In this document: positions 27,029-35,995 of the stretch, piece by piece | Position numbering within the stretch: the first letter of the stretch is position 1 | Layout of the letters: each line of letters begins with the position of its first letter | From: Erythrobacter fulvus | GTDB lineage: Bacteria; Pseudomonadota; Alphaproteobacteria; Sphingomonadales; Sphingomonadaceae | NCBI RefSeq assembly: GCF_028595285.1 | Contig: NZ_JAQQXQ010000002.1 | Coordinates: forward strand, 186,001-250,000 | Length of the DNA: 64,000 bases | Direction of reading: 5' to 3' | Made by a program: the position numbers and the translations under genes | The notes under the pieces: model-generated | Databases searched by the model: none | What the model saw: only the letters and a program-made list of their open reading frames with translations | What the model was told of the DNA's origin: nothing

Positions 27029-27898
27029 CTACGCCTTCTCCTCGCTCGCTTCGCCGGATGCGGTCTGCGGCCCTGCCAGCGCTGCGTTCAGTTCCGCGCC
27101 GATAACGAGGCCGAGCCCGACAAGCCAGAAAAACAGTAACGTCACTATGCTTCCCGCAAGGCTGCCATAGGTCAGGTCATAGGTGAAGAAGCGCCGCAGC
27201 ACCATCGGAAGCGCCGCAGCGACCGCCAGCCACCACAGCGCGGTAAACAGCGCGCCCGGCCATTTGGGATAACGCCGCCTGCGATATTCGGGCGGCGTGA
27301 GCGATGCGAACAGGACAAACAGCGACCCGACCAGGCCCAGCGCAGGGACGATACGCGAAAACTGTAGCGTGCTGATCAGCTCTGCCAGTTGCGGGATGAC
27401 GGCATGGATTACCTGCTGGGCCGCCCCGATCACCACCTGCGCGAACAGGGACAGCATCAGCACCACCACCGCCGCGAGTGTGAGCCCGGCCGAAAACAGC
27501 CGGGTCTTCCACATGGCATGGACCGCCTGCGTGCCATAGGCGCGGCGAAGAATGTCGCGGATCGTCTCGATCAGACTGGAAACGGTCCACAATCCCACTG
27601 CCGCGCCGAGCCACAACAGCCAGCCCGAACGCGCATGTATCACGTCGTCGGCGACCGGTTTGATCACCCCGGCAACGGTCGGCGGCAAGGCGCGTGTCAC
27701 GGCGTCGATCAATCCCAGCGCGTTTTCCCGCCCGCCGAGCAATTCGAACAGTGCCGCGCCGAGGATGAAGAACGGGAAGATCGCCAGCATCGACAGATAG
27801 GCGAGATTGCCTGCATGGATGAAGCCGTCGTTGAAGGTGCCGACTGCGACCCGCCGCACCACCTCGACGACCCGCCGTGGAAAGGCTGTATCGGTCAC
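27029..27898 (-). CDS. YihY/BrkB family inner-membrane protein
   Basis: This 289-residue protein has about six membrane segments and the conserved YihY/virulence-factor BrkB pattern: HAGNLAYLSMLAIFPFFILGAAL in the first helix pair, WTVSSLIETIRDILRRAYG, RRFFTYDLTYGSLAGSIVTLLFFW, and a final GLGLVIGAELNAAL. The family was once annotated as ribonuclease BN, which is not supported by its membrane nature; its function is unknown. The GTG start lies 23 bp after the dnaJ-like gene, and fabI follows without a gap. Confidence 0.9.
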   Translation of the reverse strand: MTDTAFPRRVVEVVRRVAVGTFNDGFIHAGNLAYLSMLAIFPFFILGAALFELLGGRENALGLIDAVTRALPPTVAGVIKPVADDVIHARSGWLLWLGAAVGLWTVSSLIETIRDILRRAYGTQAVHAMWKTRLFSAGLTLAAVVVLMLSLFAQVVIGAAQQVIHAVIPQLAELISTLQFSRIVPALGLVGSLFVLFASLTPPEYRRRRYPKWPGALFTALWWLAVAAALPMVLRRFFTYDLTYGSLAGSIVTLLFFWLVGLGLVIGAELNAALAGPQTASGEASEEKA

Positions 27899-27921
27899 CG
27901 GCGCGGCGCCCCAGCCCGGCC

Positions 27922-28914
27922 TTACAGGCCGAACTTCTCCCGCGGGCGGGCAGCATCCACCCAGCCTTCAAGCCGCTCCTCAAGCGCGGCGAGATCGGCG
28001 GGGAGCTGGATTTCAAGCGTCACCAGCTGATCGCCGCGTTCATGCTTGCCGTCCTTGGTGGTGCCGGCCTTCTTGGTCCAGCCCTTGCCCGCCAGTCGCA
28101 ACACGGTGCCGCCATTGGTACCGGGCTTGATCGTCAGCATCACCGGACCATCGACTGTCGGACATTTGACCTTGGCCCCGCGCACCGCCTCGTCGAGCGT
28201 GATCGGCAGATCCATGCGGATATTGTCGCCTTCACGCTTGAAGAAGGGATGCGTGCCGACTTCGACCATCACGATCCCGTCGCCATGACCGCCCGGCCCG
28301 GGGTGACCCTTGTCCTTGAGGCGCATCATCGTGCCATCCTCGACCCCAGTGGGCAGTTTCAGGTTGATCGCCTTGCCGTCGGCCAGCGTGATGCGCTGGT
28401 CGCGCCCGGCAGCCGCTTCGACAAAGGGCACCGCGAGCCGGTACTGGATATCCGCGCCGCGTTTGGGCGGGGGTGGCGGAGGCTGCTTTCCGAAGGGACG
28501 GCGAGGCGGAGGCTGTTGCTGGCGCGCCCGCCCGCCGAACAGGCCTTCGAACAGATCGCCCAGATCCACATCTTCCGCGCCGAAGCCGCCGAAATCACTC
28601 TCGCGGAAACCGCCGGCACCCGGCCCGGCGCCATAGGTGCCGCCGCGGCCATAGCCCGGACGCCCGCCCATGCCGGCGAAGGGGTTGGCGGGATTGCCCT
28701 CGGCATCGATCTCGCCGCGATCGAACTGGGCGCGCTTGGTCTTGTCCGACAGCAGGTCATAGGCGCGGGTGGCCTCGGAAAAATTCTCGGCCGCCTTGGG
28801 ATTGTCTTTGTTGCGATCGGGGTGCAGCTCCTTGGCGAGCTTGCGATACGCGCTCTTGATGTCCGCTTCGGAGGCGGTGCGGGGAACGCCGAGGATGCTA
28901 TACGGATCGCGCAT
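27922..28914 (-). CDS. DnaJ-class co-chaperone (CbpA-type, no zinc finger)
   Basis: This 330-residue J-domain protein should stimulate an Hsp70 ATPase. Residues 1-65 are a J domain with the HPD motif at 31-33 ([11 protein letters not shown]). A Gly/Phe-rich linker (about 80-125) and a proline run come next, followed by the C-terminal peptide-binding domains ([32 protein letters not shown]). The CxxCxGxG zinc repeats of DnaJ proper are absent, which places it with CbpA/DjlB-like proteins. It is first in the dnaJ-like-yihY-fabI run and divergent from pdxH. Confidence 0.9.
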   Translation of the reverse strand: MRDPYSILGVPRTASEADIKSAYRKLAKELHPDRNKDNPKAAENFSEATRAYDLLSDKTKRAQFDRGEIDAEGNPANPFAGMGGRPGYGRGGTYGAGPGAGGFRESDFGGFGAEDVDLGDLFEGLFGGRARQQQPPPRRPFGKQPPPPPPKRGADIQYRLAVPFVEAAAGRDQRITLADGKAINLKLPTGVEDGTMMRLKDKGHPGPGGHGDGIVMVEVGTHPFFKREGDNIRMDLPITLDEAVRGAKVKCPTVDGPVMLTIKPGTNGGTVLRLAGKGWTKKAGTTKDGKHERGDQLVTLEIQLPADLAALEERLEGWVDAARPREKFGL

Positions 28915-29054
28915 GGTGAGTTAGCTAGGTGAGACAGTCGCCATGCGCAAGCTTGCGCAGGCTGCAACGACAGCCGAAATTTACCATCTGCGGCTTTCGT
29001 CCGGCGGTGCGCGTATCTATGTGGCCTGTCAGTCCACCAACCAAGGAACCCCAG

Positions 29055-29711
29055 ATGTCCGGCGCACCCCCCCTTGATGACGCGCAGCTGGCCGACAGCG
29101 TGATCCCTGCAGGCACCGATCCCTTCGTCCTTTTCGACGAATGGTTCGCGGCGGCACAGGGCAGCGAGCCGAACGATCCCAACGCCATGGCGCTTGCTAC
29201 CGCGACCGCCGATGCTGCGCCGTCGGTGCGGATGGTGCTGCTCAAGGGCCACGGCCCGAACGAAATTATGGGCGGGGGCTTCACCTTCTTCACCAATGCC
29301 GAGAGCCGGAAAGGCTCGCAGATCCGCGCCAACATGCAGGCGGCGCTGCTGTTCCACTGGAAAAGCCTGCGCCGCCAGATCCGCATCGAAGGGCCGCTGA
29401 CCGAAGTCAGCCCGGAGCGCGCCGACGCCTATTTCCACTCTCGCCCTTACAAGAGCCAGGTCGGCAGTGCCGCCAGCGACCAGTCGCGTCCGCTGCCCGG
29501 GCGGCAGGCCTATCTCGAAAGGGTGCAGGAGCTCTGGGCGGCGCACGAGAGCGAGGGCAAGGTGCCGCGTCCGGCGCACTGGACGGGATTTACTTTGTGC
29601 CCGACAAGAATCGAATTCTGGATCGATCGCGACAACCGGCTGCATGACCGCCGCGAATTCACCCGCAGCGCGCCGGACGCGCCGTGGTCGGATACGCTGC
29701 TTTACCCCTGA
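29055..29711 (+). CDS. pdxH: Pyridoxamine 5'-phosphate oxidase
   Basis: This FMN enzyme oxidises pyridoxamine/pyridoxine phosphate to pyridoxal phosphate. The 218-residue protein contains PSVRMVLLKG (FMN phosphate site), GFTFFTNAESRKGSQI, YFHSRPYKSQVGSAASDQS, and the C-terminal RPAHWTGF...FWIDRDNRLHDR segment that binds PLP/FMN. The ATG at 29055 has AAGGA 8 nt upstream; a longer in-frame reading from 28929 adds residues atypical of the family. It is 8 bp upstream of the PhzF gene and divergent from the dnaJ-like gene. Confidence 0.95.
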   Translation: MSGAPPLDDAQLADSVIPAGTDPFVLFDEWFAAAQGSEPNDPNAMALATATADAAPSVRMVLLKGHGPNEIMGGGFTFFTNAESRKGSQIRANMQAALLFHWKSLRRQIRIEGPLTEVSPERADAYFHSRPYKSQVGSAASDQSRPLPGRQAYLERVQELWAAHESEGKVPRPAHWTGFTLCPTRIEFWIDRDNRLHDRREFTRSAPDAPWSDTLLYP

Positions 29712-29719
29712 GGTTCTGA

Positions 29720-30523
29720 ATGACGCAGAAAATTCCCTACTGGCACGTCGATGCCTTCAGTGCGCAGTCATTCGGCGGCAATCAGGCCGCGGTGATGGTG
29801 TTGGAGGAATGGTTGCCCGACGACGTGCTGGTAAAGATCGGCGCAGAGAACCTGTTTGCCGAAACCGCCTTCGTCGTCCGCGAGACGACCGGAGCGGCCG
29901 ACTGGGAGCTGCGCTGGTGCACGCCGACCTATGAAATCGCGCTGTGCGGCCATGCCACGCTGGCGAGCGGTCACATTCTTCTGACCCGGGACGGTGGCGA
30001 ACGCGTGACCTTCCGCACGCGGCAGTCGGGCGTGCTCGAAGTAGTGAAGGCCGGCGAGGGTTACGAACTTGCACTCCCTGCCATTGCCACCGCCGCGGAC
30101 ACCCGCGAAAATCAGGCCGAGGCGATCCGCCTGCTCGGAGCTGAACCGCTTGAAGTCTTCCGTTCCGAGCTCGGCTACAACATCTACCTCTTCGAAAACG
30201 AAGCGGCGGTGCGCGGTCTCGCGCCCGACATTCGCAGATTGGAAAAGCTCGGGAAGGACCAGTTCATCGCCACCGCTCCGGGGGACAAGACCGACATCGT
30301 CAGCCGCGTGTTCGTTCCCGGCGGCGGGGTCGACGAGGACAGCGTCACCGGCTCGGCCCACGCGGTGCTTACCCCCTACTGGGCGGCGAAGCTCGGGCGA
30401 GCCAGCTTCACCGCGCATCAGGCGAGCGAGCGGGGCGGCGATCTGACGCTGCGCCTCGACGAGGATCGCGCATGGCTCGGCGGGCCGTGCGTGACCGTGG
30501 TGGAGGGCAGCTTCTACCTGTGA
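29720..30523 (+). CDS. PhzF family isomerase/epimerase
   Basis: This 267-residue protein has the diaminopimelate-epimerase-like fold of the PhzF family. Conserved parts are VDAFSAQSFGGNQAAV, ENLFAETAFV with the catalytic Glu, RWCTPTYEIALCGHATLASG, and DEDSVTGSAHAVLTPYW. Most housekeeping members have no defined substrate, and nothing here suggests phenazine synthesis. It follows pdxH by 8 bp, so it is probably co-transcribed, and it is convergent with the serine-hydrolase gene. Confidence 0.9.
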   Translation: MTQKIPYWHVDAFSAQSFGGNQAAVMVLEEWLPDDVLVKIGAENLFAETAFVVRETTGAADWELRWCTPTYEIALCGHATLASGHILLTRDGGERVTFRTRQSGVLEVVKAGEGYELALPAIATAADTRENQAEAIRLLGAEPLEVFRSELGYNIYLFENEAAVRGLAPDIRRLEKLGKDQFIATAPGDKTDIVSRVFVPGGGVDEDSVTGSAHAVLTPYWAAKLGRASFTAHQASERGGDLTLRLDEDRAWLGGPCVTVVEGSFYL

Positions 30524-30527
30524 GGCA

Positions 30528-31667
30528 TTACCTGGCGGGATAGAGCTCCAGCACATCCGCCGCCTGTTGCAGCATTGCCTTGCGCTCCTCGGCACCCGAA
30601 TGGCCGAGCCGCACCAGGGTCACGCGCTGTTCCGGCGACACCAGCACATATTGGCCCATGTGGCCAATCAACGAAAACATGCTTTTCGGCGCTCGGTCGG
30701 GGAACAGCGGTTGCTCCTCGCCTTCCGGGAGCTCGCCATTGAGCCAGATCTGGAAGCCGTAATTGGCGCGTACGGGGCTCGGCGTCACCATCGCCTCGAC
30801 CCAGCGGCTCGGCACCAGCTGCTCGCCGCCGGGCGCGCGGCCCTTGCGGCGCAGCATTTCGCCCAGCTTCGCCCAGTCGCGCGCGGTGGCATGCATCAGA
30901 CTGCCGCCGATCAGCGTGCCGGAAGCATCGAATTCGGGGACCATGCTGGTCATCCCCAAGGGGCCGAACAGGCGCTGTTGCAGGTAATCGGCCACCGCCT
31001 TGCGCCGCGCTTCGGGCGTGTCGCTGCCGGCCAGCGCGCGTGCGGCGATATCGGCGAGGATCACGCTGGTGTTCGACGAATATTCGAACATCTTGCCCGG
31101 CTCGGCCTCCAGCGGCTGCTCCTTGGCCCACTTGGCCATGTCGTCGCGCCCGTCGAGGAAGAGCATCCTCACTTCGCTGGATGCATAGGGGGGATCGCCT
31201 GCCTCGGTGTGGCGCAAGCCGCTGCGCATCTGCAGCAGGTGACGCAGGGTTATCTCGGCGCGCGGATCGCCGGGGCGCTGCCACAGCGGAACCGGGGCGG
31301 GTTCGTCGAGCGCGAGCAGCCCGTCCGAAACCAGCATCCCGATCAGCACGCCGGTCACCGTCTTGGCCATCGACCAGCTGACGAAGCGCGTGTCCTTGTC
31401 ATATCCCGGTGCGTAACGTTCGGCAGCGATCTTGCCATCGGCCAGCAGCACCACCGCACGGGTTTCTCCCACGCCCGGTGCCGTAAACAGATCGTCGATT
31501 GCCCTTGCGAGCTGGTCCTTCGGCGCGCCGGCATCGGCGGTGACGGCGTCCATCGCGGCCTCCGAAAGCGGCGCTTCGGCGGGCGGCGCCGCGCCGCAAC
31601 CGGCAAGCAGGAGCAGGGCTGGCGCGAGCAGCGTGGCGCGGTTATGGAGGTGTTCGGCAGGGGTCAT
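30528..31667 (-). CDS. Serine hydrolase lipoprotein (beta-lactamase/transpeptidase-like)
   Basis: This 379-residue protein belongs to the class C beta-lactamase-like family (COG1680 type). The chosen ATG opens a lipoprotein signal peptide with lipobox LLAGC (Cys24). The catalytic Ser99-x-x-Lys102 is in SWSMAKTVTG, followed by LRHLLQMRSGL; EYSSNTSVIL fits the Tyr-x-Asn position and GHMGQYVLV the HxG-like third motif. Homologues act as esterases or peptidases. True beta-lactamase activity should not be assumed. It is exported and probably attached to the outer membrane. It is convergent with phzF. Confidence 0.88.
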   Translation of the reverse strand: MTPAEHLHNRATLLAPALLLLAGCGAAPPAEAPLSEAAMDAVTADAGAPKDQLARAIDDLFTAPGVGETRAVVLLADGKIAAERYAPGYDKDTRFVSWSMAKTVTGVLIGMLVSDGLLALDEPAPVPLWQRPGDPRAEITLRHLLQMRSGLRHTEAGDPPYASSEVRMLFLDGRDDMAKWAKEQPLEAEPGKMFEYSSNTSVILADIAARALAGSDTPEARRKAVADYLQQRLFGPLGMTSMVPEFDASGTLIGGSLMHATARDWAKLGEMLRRKGRAPGGEQLVPSRWVEAMVTPSPVRANYGFQIWLNGELPEGEEQPLFPDRAPKSMFSLIGHMGQYVLVSPEQRVTLVRLGHSGAEERKAMLQQAADVLELYPAR

Positions 31668-31702
31668 CGGGCCCTCAATTCCCGAAGCAACAAGGCTTGG
31701 CA

Positions 31703-32053
31703 ATGGCGAAATCCTCCACCCCCCGAACTTCCGGCCGCGCGCGTTACGGGCTGTGGCTGCTGGCGCTGATCGCGCTCGGCGCAGGCGGGGCGGTATGGGC
31801 GTTTCGCGAGCCGATCGACGGCTATGGCGCGATCGGATCGGCCTATGCCGCGCGGGTCGCGTGTTCATGCCGTTTCGTCGCGGGCCGCAGCCTCGAAGAC
31901 TGCGCCAAGGACAAATTGCTGGGAATGGAGGCAGTCACGCTCCGCGATGATCCGGAGGCCAAAAGCGTCACCGCGCGTTTCCCGCTGGTGGCCGAAACCA
32001 CCGCAACCTATCGCGAAGGCTATGGCTGCGTGTTGGAGAAGTGGGAGGATTAA
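31703..32053 (+). CDS. Small membrane-anchored protein of unknown function
   Basis: I do not recognise this 116-residue protein. It has a short basic N terminus, one membrane segment ([19 protein letters not shown]), then about 80 residues outside the membrane, with four cysteines (VACSCRF, EDCAKD, YGCVLE) that may form disulfides in the periplasm. The ATG at 31703 has AAGG upstream. It is divergent from the serine-hydrolase lipoprotein gene and might assist it, as both would face the periplasm; this is inference only. Its TAA overlaps the convergent mnmA stop within TTAA. Confidence 0.65.
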   Translation: MAKSSTPRTSGRARYGLWLLALIALGAGGAVWAFREPIDGYGAIGSAYAARVACSCRFVAGRSLEDCAKDKLLGMEAVTLRDDPEAKSVTARFPLVAETTATYREGYGCVLEKWED

Positions 32054-33219
32054 CTCTCCACCTTCTCCGTCGAATCGATCCAGCCGCCGCCGATCACCCG
32101 CTCCCCGGCATAGATAACCGCAGCCTGCCCAGGCGCGACACCGAATTCGGGAGTGGCAAAGCGGATCGTGGTTGAGCTCCCGTCGCCCAGCGGCCCTTCC
32201 AGTGTGACCGGTACCGGCTTGGCAAGGCTGCGGACCTTGGCGGTCAGAGGCTCGTCCGGCAGGAGCCCAATGCGGTTCGTCTCGGTCAGGCGCGCGGCAT
32301 GGACCGCCAGCATCCGCTTGGGCCCGACCCGCACTTCGCGCGCTGCGGCATCGAGGCCGATCACGTAGAGCGGTTCCGGCTGGCCGCCGATCTCGAGGCC
32401 TTTCCTCTGGCCCACGGTGAAATGGACGATGCCCTTGTGTTCGCCCAGCACTGCGCCGGTTGCCGCATGGACGATATTGCCGGGAGCCGCGCCTTCGGGT
32501 CGCACCTTGGTGACGATCTTGGCGTAATTGCCGTCGGGCACGAAGCAGATGTCCTGCGAATCCGGCTTGGCGGCATTGCGCAGGCCTGCGGCCTCGGCGA
32601 GCTCGCGAACCTGCGGCTTGGGCATGCCGCCCAGCGGAAAGCGCAGGTAATCGAGCTGTGCTTCGGTGGTGCCATAAAGGAAGTACGACTGATCGCGCGC
32701 CGGATCGAAGGCGCGATGGAGCTGCGGGCCGTCTGCCGTCATCACGCGGCGCACATAATGTCCGGTGGCAAGGCAATCCGCGCCAAGCTCGCGTGCCATG
32801 CGGAACAGATCGGTGAATTTCGGCCCCATGTTGCAGCGGATGCAGGGGACAGGTGTGCGTCCGGCGAGATATTCGTCGGCGAACTGTTCGACCACTTCCT
32901 CGCGGAAGGCGCTTTCATGGTCGAACACGTAATGCGCTATGCCGAGCCGGTCGGCCACCGCACGCGCATCGCGGATATCGTCGCCGGCGCAGCAAGCGCC
33001 TTTGCGGCCCGTCGCAGCGCCATAATCATAAAGCTGGAGCGTGATGCCGATCACTTCAGCCCCGCTCGCGGCGGCAAGCGCGGCGACGACCGACGAATCG
33101 ACCCCGCCGCTCATCGCCACGACAATGCGGCAGTCGGCGGCCGGGCGCGGCAGATCGAACAGCGCGGCGGCGTCGGGCCCGCTCAGCAGGCCGGCCTTGG
33201 GAAGTGTCGGCGTATCCAT
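32050..33219 (-). CDS. mnmA: tRNA-specific 2-thiouridylase
   Basis: MnmA installs sulfur at uridine-34 of tRNA-Lys, -Glu and -Gln. The 389-residue protein has the PP-loop SGGVDSS (37-43), the catalytic-cysteine segment [19 protein letters not shown], and the second cysteine in [12 protein letters not shown], followed by the [11 protein letters not shown] segment and a C-terminal beta-barrel region. A longer reading upstream to 33558 has no family similarity, so I take the ATG at 33219. It is divergent from the small gene before sciP. Confidence 0.94.
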   Translation of the reverse strand: MDTPTLPKAGLLSGPDAAALFDLPRPAADCRIVVAMSGGVDSSVVAALAAASGAEVIGITLQLYDYGAATGRKGACCAGDDIRDARAVADRLGIAHYVFDHESAFREEVVEQFADEYLAGRTPVPCIRCNMGPKFTDLFRMARELGADCLATGHYVRRVMTADGPQLHRAFDPARDQSYFLYGTTEAQLDYLRFPLGGMPKPQVRELAEAAGLRNAAKPDSQDICFVPDGNYAKIVTKVRPEGAAPGNIVHAATGAVLGEHKGIVHFTVGQRKGLEIGGQPEPLYVIGLDAAAREVRVGPKRMLAVHAARLTETNRIGLLPDEPLTAKVRSLAKPVPVTLEGPLGDGSSTTIRFATPEFGVAPGQAAVIYAGERVIGGGWIDSTEKVES

Positions 33220-33367
33220 GGAAACGGGCTGCCATATAGCGACGCCGTCCGGCTTTCGCCAGTCCCGCGGCGCTCGCCAAGGTTCTTCTGCGCCCCGCAC
33301 TATTCCTAAGCGGGAGTAAATGGCGGTTTTACCCGATCTTGACGCACTCGGGTTAGAAGCGGCCTGC

Positions 33368-33826
33368 ATGTTCGAGAAAGCGAATCCTGTTTCCGCCGCA
33401 TTCCGGCCGGTTCCCGCAGGGCGCCGTGCCGACGACGGCGTCCGTCTGCGGCCTTCCGGGTCGCCGGCTGCGGGCGAACGATTCGAAGCCCGCGGTGCCC
33501 GGCGTGCCGGCGATGCGCTGAAAGCGGTCGAATGGAGCGAGATCACCGCCCGGCTCAATGCTGCGCGTGACCTGCGTCTGTTGATGCGTGGCGAATCGCA
33601 AGGCCGGATCGAGGCGGTCGCGGCCAGCTTCGGCGATGCAGCGGCAAGTTACTTTGCCATGATCGAGGATAACCAACTTGCCATTAACCTTGATGCTTTA
33701 GACGCCTCTAAAGCCTTGGGTGGCAGTGAAAGCGCATGCGTGGCTGTCCGGCACGACGCGGCATCGGGGGCCGATGCCAAGAGTGTTACGGATGCGCCCG
33801 GAGGCGATGCGAGAGAAGAGCAATGA
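33368..33826 (+). CDS. Small hypothetical protein coupled to sciP
   Basis: This 152-residue basic protein has no motif I recognise. It has a Pro/Arg-rich N-terminal third, a helical middle ([35 protein letters not shown]) and a low-complexity tail. The ATG at 33368 is preferred; an ATG at 33320 with GGGAG close upstream would add 16 residues. Its stop overlaps the sciP start (CAATGATGG), so the two proteins are probably made together and may act in the same cell-cycle context. No signal peptide or membrane segment is present. Confidence 0.6.
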   Translation: MFEKANPVSAAFRPVPAGRRADDGVRLRPSGSPAAGERFEARGARRAGDALKAVEWSEITARLNAARDLRLLMRGESQGRIEAVAASFGDAAASYFAMIEDNQLAINLDALDASKALGGSESACVAVRHDAASGADAKSVTDAPGGDAREEQ

Positions 33827-34122
33827 TGGAAAACCAGGACATCCGCCCCGCACAGGTCATCGGCCCCCTCGGCGAGCCGCTGACGATTGCCGATTTGCCC
33901 GCGCCCGATACCAAGCGCTGGGTGGTGCGGCGCAAGGCCGAGGTCGTCGCGGCGGTCAATGGCGGCTTGCTGACGCTTGACGAAGCGCTGGCCCGTTATG
34001 GCCTCACGCTCGAGGAATTCGCCTCGTGGCAGCGCGCCGTCGATCGTTCGGGCATGCATGGCCTGCGCGTCACCAAGATCCAGCATTACCGCGATCTCTA
34101 CCAGCGCCAGTTGAAATACTGA
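33823..34122 (+). CDS. sciP: DUF1153 family protein, SciP-like CtrA inhibitor
   Basis: This 99-residue helix-turn-helix protein closely resembles Caulobacter SciP, which binds the cell-cycle regulator CtrA and blocks its transcription of target genes. Shared segments are VIGPLGEPLTIADLP, DTKRWVVRRKAEVVAAV, GGLLTLDEALARYGLTLEEF and WQRAVDRSGMHGLRVTKIQ. Two consecutive ATGs (33823, 33826) are possible starts with GAGAAGAG upstream. It overlaps the preceding small gene by 4 bp. I saw no TTAA-N7-TTAA CtrA box close by. Confidence 0.9.
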   Translation: MMENQDIRPAQVIGPLGEPLTIADLPAPDTKRWVVRRKAEVVAAVNGGLLTLDEALARYGLTLEEFASWQRAVDRSGMHGLRVTKIQHYRDLYQRQLKY

Positions 34123-34275
34123 TCGGCGCCGGGCCCCGTGCCCGGTTGCTCGCTTCGTCCTGCCTGATACCCTTTCTGTCCTTAGCCCGTTGCATCCATG
34201 CGACGAAGTGCGTCACTTCGCACATCCGCAGGGCGCGCGGGTTTTTCGCGTGCGCAGGATAAAGGGAGCAAAACC

Positions 34276-34542
34276 ATGGGATGGATTATCGCATTGATCG
34301 TTGGCGGGATTGCCGGCTGGCTGGCCAGTCTGGTGATGAACCGCGATGCCTCTATGGGCATTCTGGCGAATATCGTGGTCGGCTGCGTCGGCTCGGTCGT
34401 CGGCAACGCGATTGCAGGTCCGCTGCTGGGGATCAGCGGCAGCGTGCAGGAATTCTCGATCACCGGCCTGCTGGTCGCGGTGCTGGGCGCGGTCGTGCTG
34501 CTCGGTGTGGTCAACCTGATCAAGCGCGGTCGTCTGCGCTGA
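34276..34542 (+). CDS. GlsB/YeaQ/YmgE family membrane protein
   Basis: This 88-residue protein has three hydrophobic segments with many glycines: IALIVGGIAGWLASLVM, GILANIVVGCVGSVVGNAIAG and ITGLLVAVLGAVVLLGVVNL, ending in a basic KRGRLR tail. This is the standard pattern of transglycosylase-associated/YeaQ/YmgE proteins, which are often stress-induced and of unknown mechanism. The ATG follows AAAGGGAG at 7 nt. It is monocistronic as far as can be seen. Confidence 0.9.
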   Translation: MGWIIALIVGGIAGWLASLVMNRDASMGILANIVVGCVGSVVGNAIAGPLLGISGSVQEFSITGLLVAVLGAVVLLGVVNLIKRGRLR

Positions 34543-34653
34543 ACGGGAGCCCTTGCCGCGCTTCGGGGAACCGTCTCCCGCGCCCTTCGTCTAAGCTCAA
34601 AGTCACCCGTCGATGCACGGATTGTCCCCGCACGCACCCCGGACTATCAGGCG

Positions 34654-34682
34654 TTGCGCTCGGTGACTTACCGAGATAATAC
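34654..34682 (+). promoter_or_regulatory. Promoter with inverted-repeat operator before the RND efflux genes
   Basis: TTGCGC (34654-34659) and TAATAC (34677-34682) are spaced by exactly 17 nt. The spacer holds a perfect inverted repeat CTCGGT-GACTT-ACCGAG (34659-34675). The start codon of the membrane-fusion gene is 54 bp downstream of the -10. An operator between -35 and -10 is the usual place for TetR-type repressors or MerR-type activators of efflux pumps. No regulator gene is adjacent, so it would act in trans. Confidence 0.55.
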
Positions 34683-34736
34683 ACTCAGGGGTCGCCATTC
34701 CGCGCGCAAGCGGAAGGCCCCGACGAGGGAATGGCA

Positions 34737-35927
34737 ATGAATTACGAGACCACCATCCGGGCCGAAGCTGCCGACGGGGTGACGACCGAATATGCCGATG
34801 CACGGACGCTGTCCGCCCCGCGGGTGCCGCGCTGGCTGATTGTCGGCGGGATCGGCCTGTTCGGCCTTTTGCTGGCGATCGGCGTCTATTTCGCCCTTGC
34901 CGGCGGAGAACCGGTGCCCGCAGGCGACGACAATTCGCAGGCCCCGGTGGTGACTGTCATTACACCCGGCCAGACAACGGTTGCCGGCGTGATCGAAGCG
35001 CCCGGCACTATCGCCGCGCGTCGCCCGATGCCGGTCGGCGCCGTGGGCGAGGGCGGGCAGGTGATGCGCGTCACTGTCGACGCGGGCGACTGGGTGCAGC
35101 AGGGTCAGGTGCTGGCCGTGATCGATCGTTCGGTGCAGGTCCAGCAGGCCGAAGCGCAGGCCGCCCAGATCGAGGTTGCCCGCGCCGATGCCAATCTTGC
35201 GCAGGCAAATCTCGATCGCGCGCTGCAACTGGTTGAGCGTGGCTTCGTCTCCAAGGCCGATGTCGATCGCCTTACCGCGACCCGCGATGCCGCGGTGGCG
35301 CGGGTCAAGGTGGCCGAGGCGCAGCTGCGCGAACTGCGGGCCCGCAATGATCGGCTGAACGTCCTCGCACCGTCGTCGGGCTATGTGCTTCAGCGCAATG
35401 TCGAACCCGGCCAGACGGTCGGCCCCGGCAACGGCGCGCTGTTCGTGATTGCCAGTGGCGGCGAGATGGAAATGCTCGCCCGACTGTCCGAAGACCAGCT
35501 GGCCGGCCTTTCGGTCGGCACTGTCGCAAGCGTGATCCCGACCGGTTCGGACAAGGAGTTCTCGGGCCAGATCTGGCAGCTTTCGCCGGTGATCGATCAG
35601 ACCACGCGGCAGGGTACGGCGCGGGTCGCTCTGTCCTTCGCCCCCGGCCTGCGTCCCGGCGGCTTTGCCACGGCCCGTATCAACAGCGGCAGTTTCACAG
35701 CCACGGTGCTCCCCGAAAGCGCGGTGCTTGCCGATGATGACGGCAGCTTCGTCTACGTCGTGGGCGAGGAAAACAAGGCCGTGCGCCGCGGGGTCAAGAC
35801 CGGCGCGGTGACCAAGCAGGGCATTGCGATCACCGAAGGGCTTTCGGGCAAGGAACAGGTGGTGCTGCGCGCCGGCGGGTTCCTCAACCCGGGCGAAACG
35901 ATCAACCCCCAGCCGCAGAAGATGTAA
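34737..35927 (+). CDS. RND efflux periplasmic adaptor (membrane fusion protein)
   Basis: This 396-residue adaptor should link an inner-membrane RND pump to an outer-membrane channel. It has a cytoplasmic N terminus and one membrane anchor (WLIVGGIGLFGLLLAIGVYF). The first biotinyl-lipoyl half (MPVGAVGEGGQVMRVTVDAGDWVQQG) and a helical hairpin (about 115-190) follow, then the second lipoyl half (NVLAPSSGYVLQRNVEPGQTV), a beta-barrel and a membrane-proximal domain. The second of two closely spaced ATGs is chosen because GAGGGA lies 6-9 nt upstream. The permease gene follows after 68 bp. Confidence 0.92.
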   Translation: MNYETTIRAEAADGVTTEYADARTLSAPRVPRWLIVGGIGLFGLLLAIGVYFALAGGEPVPAGDDNSQAPVVTVITPGQTTVAGVIEAPGTIAARRPMPVGAVGEGGQVMRVTVDAGDWVQQGQVLAVIDRSVQVQQAEAQAAQIEVARADANLAQANLDRALQLVERGFVSKADVDRLTATRDAAVARVKVAEAQLRELRARNDRLNVLAPSSGYVLQRNVEPGQTVGPGNGALFVIASGGEMEMLARLSEDQLAGLSVGTVASVIPTGSDKEFSGQIWQLSPVIDQTTRQGTARVALSFAPGLRPGGFATARINSGSFTATVLPESAVLADDDGSFVYVVGEENKAVRRGVKTGAVTKQGIAITEGLSGKEQVVLRAGGFLNPGETINPQPQKM

Positions 35928-35995
35928 GAGCGGTCCATCCGTGCGCGGGTCGCCCGCGTATCTGACGCAAGCGTAAGGCAACAGGCAGGAATATC

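Noticed and set aside
27029..27898. Ribonuclease BN annotation for the YihY protein
   Set aside because: The protein is a multi-pass membrane protein with no nuclease motif; the old name comes from a mis-assignment.
29720..30523. Phenazine biosynthesis role for the PhzF protein
   Set aside because: No other phenazine genes are present; housekeeping PhzF paralogues are common.
30528..31667. True beta-lactamase / antibiotic resistance
   Set aside because: The SxxK fold is shared by many esterases and peptidases, and nothing in the sequence or context shows lactam hydrolysis.
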